Below are positions 1 through 8,115 of a stretch of DNA of 64,000 nt, piece after piece. Position 1 is the stretch's first letter. Each line of letters opens with the position of its first letter. The stretch is from Bacteroidales bacterium (lineage in GTDB: Bacteria > Bacteroidota > Bacteroidia > Bacteroidales > UBA3663). The notes beneath the pieces were generated by a model, which worked only from the letters and a program-made list of their open reading frames with translations, was not told where the DNA came from and did no database searches. The DNA lies in assembly GCA_017548545.1 (NCBI GenBank), contig JAFYZW010000057.1, positions 1 through 64,000 on the forward strand, given 5' to 3'. Both the position numbers and the translations under genes were made by a program.

Positions 1-26
1 ACAACAAATGAATTCATTGATATTTT

Positions 27-154
27 GGTGAAAATGGCCTCGTCTCTCGCTCCAATAGCTGAGACTTGGCCGGAAAATGTGCTGCCATTGGACCTGCAAT
101 TTTCCGGATTGTGAGACGGGCTATTGAAGCCCACGTCTCAAATCCATTTTCACC
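27..154 (-). ncRNA. candidate structured RNA or 5' leader, four-helix fold
   Basis: An 11-bp helix (27-37 with 144-154, GGTGAAAATGG/CCATTTTCACC) encloses three hairpins: 42-46 with 61-65 (GTCTC/GAGAC), 70-78 with 99-107 (CCGGAAAAT/ATTTTCCGG) and 113-122 with 128-139 (GAGACGGGCT and its complement). A good Bacteroidetes promoter box lies upstream on the minus strand (208-215), so transcription is expected leftward. A closing stem, an interior with small hairpins on both sides and an apical stem recall 6S RNA architecture, but I recognise no family by sequence. It could also be the leader of a gene beyond the left edge: an 8-codon ORF (147-121) follows GGAGG at 153-157. The structure is seen in the sequence; its function is unknown. 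Confidence 0.45.
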
Positions 155-207
155 TCCATTTCTTATTATTATCGGTTTCTGTTTTCAACTTGTCGAAATG
201 TTCGCTG

Positions 208-215
208 CAAATATA
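208..215 (-). promoter_or_regulatory. Bacteroidetes -7 box for the candidate RNA
   Basis: On the minus strand this reads TATATTTG, an exact match to TAnnTTTG. Transcription would run toward the left edge, through the structured element. Confidence 0.5.
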
Positions 216-417
216 CGAAAAATGAATTTGAAATCGGCTAGAGAATTGCTATAATAAGTAAAATCCCTTGAATTTACCGAAATTTGATAGTTATTGCTTT
301 ATAAAGTTGTCAAAATGTTTGCAAAGTGTTTGATGCAATATATTACAAAAATGTTGTATTTCTACGATTTAATGATGAAAAAGCGGCTGAAAAATTGTAT
401 TTGTCAAAAAAATGATT

Positions 418-425
418 TATCTTTG
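418..425 (+). promoter_or_regulatory. -7 box of the GH31 gene
   Basis: TATCTTTG, an exact TAnnTTTG match, 27 nt before the ATG. TTG triplets at 395 and 401 are possible -33 elements. Positions 216-417 otherwise show only AT-rich DNA. Confidence 0.6.
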
Positions 426-451
426 CTCCCGAAAACCAACAAATCATCAAT

Positions 452-2848
452 ATGAAGAACCAATCTTTTATAAGAAACCTTGCTGGCATCATGATGCTGA
501 GTCTATTCTGCCAGGTGCAGGGGCAGACGGTAGAGTTCATGACTCCCGACATCGTGCATATCACCAAGACGGCCGATGGACAGAAGGTTGAGAAACAATC
601 GCTTGTAGTAACCGCCCAACCCGAAGCCGTGAAAGTGAAGGTGAGCGAGGCCAACGGCAAGAAACGCTATCAGTCGAAGGCGCTGACCGTTATCGTCGAT
701 AAGGACAATGGCCAGGTCACCTTCTGCAAGCCCGACGAGACCGTTCTGCTGGTCGATGCCGGCAGCAGCTTCATCCCCATCACCGAGGGTATCGACAAGG
801 GCGCGTACAAAGTGAAGCAATCGTTCACACTCGAGAAGGACGAACCCATCTACGGCTTGGGAATGTTGCAGAACGGAAAGATGAATCTGCGCGGCGAACA
901 CCGCAACATGCAGCAGTCGAACCTTGAGGACTATGCCCACTTCTTCCAGAGCATCAAGGGCTACGGCATCTTCTGGGACAACTACTCCCCCACCCGTATC
1001 GACGATGACGAACAACTCACGCTCGTGTCCGAAGTCGGCAAGCTCGTTGACTATTACTTCATCTATGGCGGTTCGGCCGATGGCGTCATCAGCCGTATGC
1101 GTCAACTGTCGGGACATGTTCCGATGCTGCCGCTTTGGACCTACGGCTTCCACCAGAGCCGCGAACGCTACAAGAGCCAGAACGAGCTGCTCGAAGTGGT
1201 GCGCAAGTATCGCGAGCTTAAGGTACCCTTCGATGGCATCATCCAGGACTGGCAATATTGGGGCAGCAACTACACCTGGAATGCGATGGAGTTCATCAGC
1301 CCCGAATTTTCACGCGCTCAGGCAATGATCGACGAGGTGCATCAGCGTAATGCCCACATCAGCATTTCCATTTGGGCAAGTTTCGGCCCGATGTCAAAAC
1401 CCTACCGTGAGCTCGACGAGAAGGGCTTGCTGTTCAACTTCAAGACGTGGCCCGAGTCTGGTTTGGAGCCGTGGCCACCACGTCTCGACTATCCATCGGG
1501 AGTTCGCGTCTATGACTGCTATTCGTCCGAGGCACGCGACATCTATTGGAAGCATCTGTCTCGTCTGCACGAGATGGGCATCGACGCTTGGTGGATGGAT
1601 TCGACCGACCCCGATCACGCCCAGTACAAGGACAGCGACCTCGACGAACCGTGCGCCATGGGCAGCTGGCGTTCGGTGCGCAACGTGTTCCCCTTGATGA
1701 CCGTGAGCGGTGTGGATGATCACCAGCGAGCCGTCGATACGCAGAAACGTCCCTTCATTCTCACCCGTTCGTTCTTTGCCGGACAGCAGCGCTACGGTGC
1801 CAATACGTGGAGTGGCGATGTGGGCAGTTCGTGGGAGAATCTGCGCCGTCAGGTGCCCCTCTGCCTGAATTATACGCTTTGCGCCAATCCGAATGTCAAT
1901 ACCGACATCGGCGGATTCTTTGCCAACAGCTACAATCGCCACAATGCCGACAACTCGGCCACCAAGAACCCGCAGTTCCAGGAACTCTATGTGCGCTGGA
2001 TGCAGTTCGGCCTATTCTGCCCCATGATGCGTAGCCACGGCACAGAGGTCTATCGCGAAGTATATTATTATGGTAAGGAAGGCGAACCGGTATATGATAC
2101 ACTACTTTCGGCGCTCAAGATGCGCTATCGTCTGCTGCCTTATATCTACAGTCAAAGCTGGCAGGTGAGCCGCCACGATGATTCGTTTATGCGCGCCCTG
2201 GTGATGGATTTCGCCGACGACGAGAACGTGTGGAACAATGGACGCGAGTACATGTTCGGTCACAACCTGCTCGTGTGCCCCGTGGTCGATCCGCTCTTCA
2301 CGCAGGAGAAGATTGTCAAGACCGACGAGGTGTCGGGTTGGGACAAGAAGGACAATGTAGAGTATGCCGATGGTTGGCCAAAGGTCGATTGGAATCAGAA
2401 AAAGGAATTTGAGGTCTATCTGCCTAAGGGTGCCGACTGGTACGACTATTGGACAGGTGCCAAACTGCAGGGTGGTCAGAAGCTGATGGCCGATGCTCCT
2501 CTCGCCCATTCCCCGCTCTACGTCAAGGCTGGTTCAATTCTCCCGATGGGACAGGATCTGCAGTATTCCAACGAAAAGCCGTGGGACAACATCACGCTAA
2601 CCGTCTATCCCGGACAGAATGCCACGTTCTGCCTCTATGAGGACGAGGGCGACGGCTTCGGCTATCAGCAAGGCCAGTACACCGAAATCCCGATGACCTG
2701 GAACGAACGCAGCCGCACCCTCACCATCGGTGCCCGTAAGGGCCAGTTCGAGGGAATGCTCACCCAGCGCACCTTCCTCGTTCGCTTGGTCGATGGTCAA
2801 ACGAAGACTGTCACCTATTCCGGCAAAAAGGTGAACGTCAAACTGTAA
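452..2848 (+). CDS. glycoside hydrolase family 31 (alpha-xylosidase/alpha-glucosidase type)
   Basis: 798 aa, a normal length for a secreted GH31 enzyme that hydrolyses non-reducing alpha-xylosyl or alpha-glucosyl residues. An N-terminal signal peptide (residues 1-24, ending near GQT) sends it to the periplasm or cell surface. The N-terminal beta-sandwich includes the YGLGM motif. The catalytic barrel carries WWMDSTDPDH with the expected nucleophile Asp383 and TWSGDVGSSW with the expected acid/base Asp456; beta-sandwich domains follow from about residue 590. The start is supported by the promoter 27 nt upstream and the signal peptide. It lies 1.2 kb from a xylan-type locus, which favours alpha-xylosidase, but the substrate cannot be fixed from sequence alone. 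It ends at a clear terminator shared with the convergent neighbour. Confidence 0.9.
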   Translation: MKNQSFIRNLAGIMMLSLFCQVQGQTVEFMTPDIVHITKTADGQKVEKQSLVVTAQPEAVKVKVSEANGKKRYQSKALTVIVDKDNGQVTFCKPDETVLLVDAGSSFIPITEGIDKGAYKVKQSFTLEKDEPIYGLGMLQNGKMNLRGEHRNMQQSNLEDYAHFFQSIKGYGIFWDNYSPTRIDDDEQLTLVSEVGKLVDYYFIYGGSADGVISRMRQLSGHVPMLPLWTYGFHQSRERYKSQNELLEVVRKYRELKVPFDGIIQDWQYWGSNYTWNAMEFISPEFSRAQAMIDEVHQRNAHISISIWASFGPMSKPYRELDEKGLLFNFKTWPESGLEPWPPRLDYPSGVRVYDCYSSEARDIYWKHLSRLHEMGIDAWWMDSTDPDHAQYKDSDLDEPCAMGSWRSVRNVFPLMTVSGVDDHQRAVDTQKRPFILTRSFFAGQQRYGANTWSGDVGSSWENLRRQVPLCLNYTLCANPNVNTDIGGFFANSYNRHNADNSATKNPQFQELYVRWMQFGLFCPMMRSHGTEVYREVYYYGKEGEPVYDTLLSALKMRYRLLPYIYSQSWQVSRHDDSFMRALVMDFADDENVWNNGREYMFGHNLLVCPVVDPLFTQEKIVKTDEVSGWDKKDNVEYADGWPKVDWNQKKEFEVYLPKGADWYDYWTGAKLQGGQKLMADAPLAHSPLYVKAGSILPMGQDLQYSNEKPWDNITLTVYPGQNATFCLYEDEGDGFGYQQGQYTEIPMTWNERSRTLTIGARKGQFEGMLTQRTFLVRLVDGQTKTVTYSGKKVNVKL

Positions 2849-2860
2849 AATATATAAATA

Positions 2861-2895
2861 AAAAAGGGCTCGCACCAATCGGTGCGGGCCTTTTA
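2861..2895. terminator. bidirectional terminator
   Basis: GC-rich hairpin (AGGGCTCGCACC paired with GGTGCGGGCCTT, loop AATC) flanked by A and T runs. It lies between the convergent GH31 and 263-aa genes and can serve both strands. Confidence 0.8.
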
Positions 2896-2897
2896 TA

Positions 2898-3689
2898 TCA
2901 CACCAGTCCTGGCCATTCGCCGCGGATAGGCTTGCACATGGTATAGGTGGCGGGGCATCCATTCACGACGTAGAAATCGTTGTCGTAGGTCTTGAGGACC
3001 TGAACGCCACGCTGTCGGGTGTCCCAACCATCGGCGATGATCACGAGGAAGAAGTACTTGCCGTTGTACATCGCCGACTCGGTGTCCGCGTTTGCGGCGT
3101 GCTCGATGCGGACGGTGTAGGGAGTGTTGGGGGTATAGGCATTCATGTTCGAGGCACCCTGGAGCAGCGCGGCAGGTAGATAACGCTGGCAATAGGAGTC
3201 GTTGGGGCGCCTGAACTTTTCCTTGAGGATGCGCAATATCTCACTCACTGCCAATGAGGAGCAGAAGGCGGCAAAGCACTTCTCCCCTTCCTGGCGATCG
3301 CGGGCATAGATTTCCATAGCCATCGGGATGAGGGCAGGCACGGTGTATTCGCTCTTACCCAACAGGTTGCGATAAACCTGCTTCAACTCCTCCGCGTCCG
3401 AGGGGATATTGGTGAACGAGACGAGCACCGCATCCTCGTCCTTCCTTACCGTGTAGTTATGACCGTTGATCGAGAACGTCTCGGCCTTCGCTTCAGTCTT
3501 CGCTTCGGCCTTTTCTTCGTCTTTCACTTTGTCGATCTCTTTGGTTAACTCTTCCTGCGCAGCGGCCGATGCCGTCTTCAGGATTTCTTTAAAGCCCTTT
3601 GTCAGGTCCTCAAGGTTTTTGGGGGCGTCTTTGCTGCCGCCCATCATATTGGCAATCGTCTTGGCGATGTCATTGAAGTTCAGATTCAT
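2898..3689 (-). CDS. unknown conserved-looking protein, 263 aa
   Basis: Not recognised with confidence. There is no signal peptide or membrane segment. Residues 1-60 are amphipathic and charged, with an EEKAEAKTEAKAET linker at about 57-70 that suggests a coiled or flexible region. Residues 72-263 form a globular domain that starts SINGHNYTV and contains the segments TVPALIPMAMEIYARDR, FRRPNDSYCQRYLP and DNDFYVVNGCPATY. The codon use is ordinary, so the gene looks genuine. It lies 56 nt downstream of the 45-aa HsdR-like ORF on the same strand, so one promoter (3900-3907) probably serves both. Cytoplasmic location is inferred from the lack of a signal sequence. Confidence 0.7.
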   Translation of the reverse strand: MNLNFNDIAKTIANMMGGSKDAPKNLEDLTKGFKEILKTASAAAQEELTKEIDKVKDEEKAEAKTEAKAETFSINGHNYTVRKDEDAVLVSFTNIPSDAEELKQVYRNLLGKSEYTVPALIPMAMEIYARDRQEGEKCFAAFCSSLAVSEILRILKEKFRRPNDSYCQRYLPAALLQGASNMNAYTPNTPYTVRIEHAANADTESAMYNGKYFFLVIIADGWDTRQRGVQVLKTYDNDFYVVNGCPATYTMCKPIRGEWPGLV

Positions 3690-3745
3690 AATGTCTGTCT
3701 TTTAGATTATTCACTCGTTATTGTTATTCTCTATTGTTTTCGGCA

Positions 3746-3883
3746 TTACACTTCCCAATGTCCCGTCTCGCGGATGGCCACGGCAGCATCGGTCGGGCTG
3801 TAGTCCTTTCGGTCCACAACCTTCCATCCTGCCTTTTCGAGCATCTCGTCGATCTTCAGTCGGGCTTTCTCTTCGGGTTTCAT
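3746..3883 (-). CDS. 45-aa ORF resembling the extreme N-terminus of type I restriction HsdR proteins
   Basis: It begins MKPEEKARLKIDEMLEKAGW, followed by KVVDRKDYSP and AVAIRE. This is the pattern I know from the first residues of HsdR-like (COG4096) restriction subunits, where it leads into the nuclease domain. Here the frame stops after 45 residues, with no nuclease or helicase part and no recognisable continuation in other frames. A perfect promoter box (3900-3907) lies 16 nt upstream of the start, so it is probably transcribed. It may be a decayed gene end or a retained micro-protein. The 263-aa gene follows on the same strand. Confidence 0.5.
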   Translation of the reverse strand: MKPEEKARLKIDEMLEKAGWKVVDRKDYSPTDAAVAIRETGHWEV

Positions 3884-3899
3884 GGGTTATATTTTGGGG

Positions 3900-3907
3900 C
3901 AAAGATA
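3900..3907 (-). promoter_or_regulatory. -7 box of the 45-aa/263-aa gene pair
   Basis: TATCTTTG on the minus strand, 16 nt before the ATG at 3883. Leftward transcription covers both small genes. Confidence 0.6.
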
Positions 3908-4043
3908 GGGAATATTTACGAAATATCGAAATTTCTGTCATAAAAATGCGAGAATTTTGCTTGATTGGGCTATTTTGAACACGAATTAGCAGGTAATTTA
4001 CATGAATAAATGACTGATATTTGGATTAGAATGAAAAACAACG

Positions 4044-4051
4044 TACCTTTG
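4044..4051 (+). promoter_or_regulatory. -7 box of the hybrid sensor gene
   Basis: TACCTTTG, 28 nt before the ATG at 4080; a TTG at 4021 suits a -33 element. Confidence 0.6.
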
Positions 4052-4079
4052 CGGCCAAGAACTCCTTTACATTTATTAT

Positions 4080-7000
4080 ATGAGACACATTTTGAATAGA
4101 ATGGCGGAAAGGCTGCTCGTGCTATTGGTGAGCATGGTATGTTGTCTTGAAGCGATGGGCCAGGCTCAGCACTTTTTTACGTCCGATAGACTGTCGAGCA
4201 ATCAGATCTCGGTGATCTGCCAGGACACGACGGGATATATTTGGGTGGGAACGGAATATGGCCTGAACAAGTATGATGGTTACCGTTTTACCAACTATAT
4301 GCACGCGGACGGCGATACGACAACCATCAGCAGCAACATTATCTCCTATATGTTTGTCGATTTGCAGGGACAGCTCTGGGTCGGCACGCAGAAGGGGCTC
4401 GACCTGTATGATCCTGCCAGCGACCGGTTCCGATATGTGAGCCTGGAAGGAGCCAAGGGCGTGCCTCGTATCAACTATATCATTCAGGAAGACGACAGCC
4501 ACCTGCTGGTGGGTACGGCGGGATACGGCCTGTTCAGACTTGACAACCGTACGCTCCAATCGCAGCAGCTGGAGGGCTATGCCAAAACCGACAACAATTA
4601 CTTCAGCTATATTCACTTGGACGATGAGGGCAACTTCTGGAAGTCTGGTCACGGCAGCAGCATCATCCGACGCGACAAGAAAGGTGAACTGCAGGAGTTC
4701 CTATCACCCTACGGCACCGTGACGGGTTTCGTGAATTACGAACGCGGTGTGCTGATGGTATGCAGCCACGGGTTGCTGTTCTATCGCGACGGCGTGATGC
4801 ATACCGACTACTTCGACACGAGTGACCTCGACGGAAAGGACCTCCTGCTTCGCACCGCCTTGACCGACAAAAGGGGCAATCTGTATCTGGGAACGTTGGG
4901 CAACGGACTCTGCTGGCTGCCCAAGGGAGAGCGCAAGCTGCGGAAATATGAATACTCGAGTGCGACATTCGACCTTAATACGACGAACGTTTGGGCGCTG
5001 TTCGAAGACAACCAGGACAACCTGTGGGTGGGCTGTCAGCAGCGCGGACTGTTGCTCCTCCCCCAACGGAAACCACAGTTCCAGACGTGGAAGTTCGCCG
5101 ACCTGCACGTGAATACCGGCGGCTCGCTGACATCGATCTGCAAAGGCGACAACGGGATGACATGGTGTGCGGTGCAGAACAACGGTATCTTCGGCCTCGA
5201 TGCAAATGGTCGTCTGGTGGCCCATCCATCCTCACCGCGTGGCACGTATATCATTTATCGCGACAAGCAAGGCGGCTACTGGTTAGGCACGAACAACGGA
5301 CTATTCAGCTACAATCCGACCACTGGACAAGCCCTACGCAAGGTGGAGTTCAACAACGGCTTCGTGAACACCATGGCTGACGATGGACAGGGTAATCTGT
5401 TCTTCTCGGTTTTCTCGGAAGGCTTCTGTTCGTATAATACCAAGACGGGTGAATTGCGCAGATTCAATATGCACCAGCTTGATGAAAAACGCGGCCGACT
5501 GCACAACGACTGGATACAACGAATGTATATGGACAGCAAGGGGAAACTGTGGATCTGCACAGCCTCGGGCGTGAACTGCTATGATCCGCAGGCCGACAAT
5601 TTCTGCCCCTACGGCTGGGAAGTGGTGCTCGACTACAATACCGTGGTTTCGGTCTATGAGACCAGCGGTCATCAGATGCTGTTCGGTTCGAACACCGGCC
5701 TTTACTACTATGACGTACGGCAGGACAGCGTCATCGCATTCCCCGGTTCCGAAGTGCTGAACAATAAGGTGGTGGGAGGTATTGTCGAAGACCGCGAGGG
5801 CGACCTGTGGCTCAGCACTACGATGGGCATCTGGCGTTATCAGTCCGACAAGAAAACCTTCGTGAACTATCTGTATGGCAATGGCCTGGGCACCCGGGAA
5901 TATATCAACGGAGTGACGATGCAGTCTCCCGACGGGCGTATATGGTTCGGTTTCAGCGACGGCATAACCTCGTTCAATCCCTCGTCCTTGCGCGTGAATA
6001 GTGCTGTCGGAGGCGATGTCCATCTTACAGGATTGTTTATCGGAGGAGTGGCCGTGAACAGCTTGACGCTTTCGGATGGCGAGCGTGTGGTGGAAGGCCC
6101 GATGTCGGAAAGCAGAAACTTCAACCTTTCGTATTCCGACAACTCGTTCACGATGGAGTTCTCGTTGCTGAACTTCTCGAATTCGGAGAACACGATCTAC
6201 GAATACCGTCTGGATAATTCGGAAGTTTGGACCAGAACCACTGCCGGCAGCAATTCCGTCACGTTCAACCATCTTCAGCCAGGGTCTTATACCATTGAGG
6301 TGCGAGCCTATGAAAATGGGTTCTATACCGACACACAGACCTACAATATCGTGGTGCGTGCTCCCTGGTATCGCTCAACGTGGGCATACCTTATTTATAT
6401 ATTAGGAGCAATGGCGCTACTCGGCACCCTGCTTTGGATCTATCTGCGTCGTCGGCGCCAGGAACTTGAAGAGGAAAAGATGAAATTCCTGATCAACGCG
6501 ACCCACGACATCCGTTCGCCGCTGACGCTTATCATGAGCCCGTTACATAAACTGCTGAAGCGCGATCTGGATACGGACATGAGAAACGACCTGAAGACCA
6601 TCGAGCATAACGTGGAGCGTGTGCAGAATCTGGTGAGCCAGATACTCGACATCCGAAAGATTGACAAACAGCAGATGCACCTGAAATGCCAGGAAACGAA
6701 TATGGTGCAGTATGTGGGCAACCTGCTGAAGACGTATGAATATACAGCCAAGGAGCGCGGCATCGCGTTCAAATATTCGCCTGCCATCGATAAACTGAAT
6801 GTCTGGATTGACCGCAAGGCTATGGACAAGCTGGTGGACAACCTGTTGTCGAACGCCTTCAAATACACCTTCGACAATGGCGAGATAGAAGTTCGTGTGG
6901 CCCAAACGGACAAGGGTATGGCACAACTTCAGGTGATTGACAATGGCATGGGCATCAAAGGCGACGTGCACAAGCTCTTCGACCGCTTCTATCAGGGCAG

Positions 7001-8018
7001 TACCTCGCGTTCGCTGCATATCGAGGGAACGGGTATCGGGCTTAATCTCTGCAAGATGATTGTCAATATGCATCATGGAACCATCGAAGCCGCCAACCGC
7101 GAGGATGTGCAGGGCAGTATCTTTACGGTCTGCCTGCCGTTGGGCAACAGCCATCTGACAAAGGAAGAGATTCTCCAATCGGATGAAATGGAGATGAAGG
7201 CACCGAAAGTCAAATCGCAGTCAAAATACCGCGTGATGATTGTGGATGACGACGAAGAGATCGGCGGTTTTGTGAAGCAGGAACTTGGCGCGTACTATCA
7301 TATCACGGCGGTGACCCGTGCCCGCGAAGCTTTGCAAAAACTCCTCGAATCGGAGCCCGACAAGCAATATGACCTGGTGGTGAGCGATGTGATGATGCCC
7401 GAGATGGATGGCTTCACCTTCCTGCGTATTGTGAAGACCAATCTCAACCTGAACCATATTCCTGTCGTCATGCTGACCTCGAAGGCCGATGTCGCCAACC
7501 GGTTGGAGGGATTGGAGAAGGGTGCCGATGCCTATCTGGCCAAACCTTTCGATATGGACGAGCTGCACGTGGTGATCAACAACCTGATCAGTAAATCGCT
7601 TCGCCTGAAGGGGAAGTATTCGGGTAGCCAGCAGCAGAAGGACAAGGTGGAGGAAAAGACCGTGAAGGGCAATGACGAGATACTGATGGAACGTATCATG
7701 AAAGTGATAAACGAGCATCTGTCGGACTCTGAATTCAACGTGGAGGAGCTTACTTCGGAAGTGGGAATCAGCCGCGCCCAGCTGCATCGAAAGATGAAGG
7801 AAATGACAGGGCTTCCCGTCAGCGAATTCATCCGAAACATCAGGTTGGAGCAGGCCGTCAGGCTGCTGAAGGAGCAAAAGATCAACGTGACACAGGTGGC
7901 ATATACCGTCGGATTCAGCAACCTGGCGCACTTCTCGACGGTGTTCAGAAAGCAGTTTGGAGTATCGCCAACCGAGTATATTGAGCGAAATTTGTCGGAA
8001 GATACAAAAACACAATAA
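4080..8018 (+). CDS. hybrid two-component system sensor/regulator (HTCS)
   Basis: 1312 aa, full length. Order: signal peptide (1-27); two seven-bladed propellers of Reg_prop repeats (about 30-650, repeats such as GYIWVGTEYGLNKYD); a Y_Y_Y domain (about 680-760); one membrane helix (about 765-790); HisKA with NATHDIRSPLTL (His near 809); HATPase with NLLSNAFKYT and GTGIGLNLCK; a receiver with IVDDDEE and phospho-acceptor Asp in VVSDVMMPEMDG (near 1101); and a C-terminal AraC-type DNA-binding domain (about 1205-1310). In this family the periplasmic propellers bind an oligosaccharide and the cytoplasmic part activates the adjacent sus genes. The downstream SusC/SusD/GH115 set makes xylan-derived acidic oligosaccharides the likely signal (inference). 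Confidence 0.95.
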   Translation: MRHILNRMAERLLVLLVSMVCCLEAMGQAQHFFTSDRLSSNQISVICQDTTGYIWVGTEYGLNKYDGYRFTNYMHADGDTTTISSNIISYMFVDLQGQLWVGTQKGLDLYDPASDRFRYVSLEGAKGVPRINYIIQEDDSHLLVGTAGYGLFRLDNRTLQSQQLEGYAKTDNNYFSYIHLDDEGNFWKSGHGSSIIRRDKKGELQEFLSPYGTVTGFVNYERGVLMVCSHGLLFYRDGVMHTDYFDTSDLDGKDLLLRTALTDKRGNLYLGTLGNGLCWLPKGERKLRKYEYSSATFDLNTTNVWALFEDNQDNLWVGCQQRGLLLLPQRKPQFQTWKFADLHVNTGGSLTSICKGDNGMTWCAVQNNGIFGLDANGRLVAHPSSPRGTYIIYRDKQGGYWLGTNNGLFSYNPTTGQALRKVEFNNGFVNTMADDGQGNLFFSVFSEGFCSYNTKTGELRRFNMHQLDEKRGRLHNDWIQRMYMDSKGKLWICTASGVNCYDPQADNFCPYGWEVVLDYNTVVSVYETSGHQMLFGSNTGLYYYDVRQDSVIAFPGSEVLNNKVVGGIVEDREGDLWLSTTMGIWRYQSDKKTFVNYLYGNGLGTREYINGVTMQSPDGRIWFGFSDGITSFNPSSLRVNSAVGGDVHLTGLFIGGVAVNSLTLSDGERVVEGPMSESRNFNLSYSDNSFTMEFSLLNFSNSENTIYEYRLDNSEVWTRTTAGSNSVTFNHLQPGSYTIEVRAYENGFYTDTQTYNIVVRAPWYRSTWAYLIYILGAMALLGTLLWIYLRRRRQELEEEKMKFLINATHDIRSPLTLIMSPLHKLLKRDLDTDMRNDLKTIEHNVERVQNLVSQILDIRKIDKQQMHLKCQETNMVQYVGNLLKTYEYTAKERGIAFKYSPAIDKLNVWIDRKAMDKLVDNLLSNAFKYTFDNGEIEVRVAQTDKGMAQLQVIDNGMGIKGDVHKLFDRFYQGSTSRSLHIEGTGIGLNLCKMIVNMHHGTIEAANREDVQGSIFTVCLPLGNSHLTKEEILQSDEMEMKAPKVKSQSKYRVMIVDDDEEIGGFVKQELGAYYHITAVTRAREALQKLLESEPDKQYDLVVSDVMMPEMDGFTFLRIVKTNLNLNHIPVVMLTSKADVANRLEGLEKGADAYLAKPFDMDELHVVINNLISKSLRLKGKYSGSQQQKDKVEEKTVKGNDEILMERIMKVINEHLSDSEFNVEELTSEVGISRAQLHRKMKEMTGLPVSEFIRNIRLEQAVRLLKEQKINVTQVAYTVGFSNLAHFSTVFRKQFGVSPTEYIERNLSEDTKTQ

Positions 8019-8057
8019 TACGAAACATACGTGAAAGCCTTGTTAGTAATAATCGTA

Positions 8058-8065
8058 TATCTTTG
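8058..8065 (+). promoter_or_regulatory. -7 box of the first susC operon
   Basis: TATCTTTG, 50 nt upstream of the susC ATG. The HTCS probably binds just upstream, in the short 8019-8057 gap. Confidence 0.6.
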
Positions 8066-8115
8066 CACCCAAAATCTACACATTTTACGTATTATTAACT
8101 AACAAAATCAAACGT

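Noticed and set aside
55..66. Possible thiamine (TPP) riboswitch because of a CTGAGA word
   Set aside because: The word is on the plus strand only, the other conserved TPP segments are absent and no thiamine gene follows.
66..254. 62-codon plus-strand open frame in the left intergenic region
   Set aside because: It runs through the structured RNA hairpins on the wrong strand for the promoter and has no recognisable protein features.
503..1255. 250-codon open frame antisense to GH31
   Set aside because: The GH31 frame has family motifs throughout; the antisense product is rich in Val, Ala and His, with no recognisable feature.
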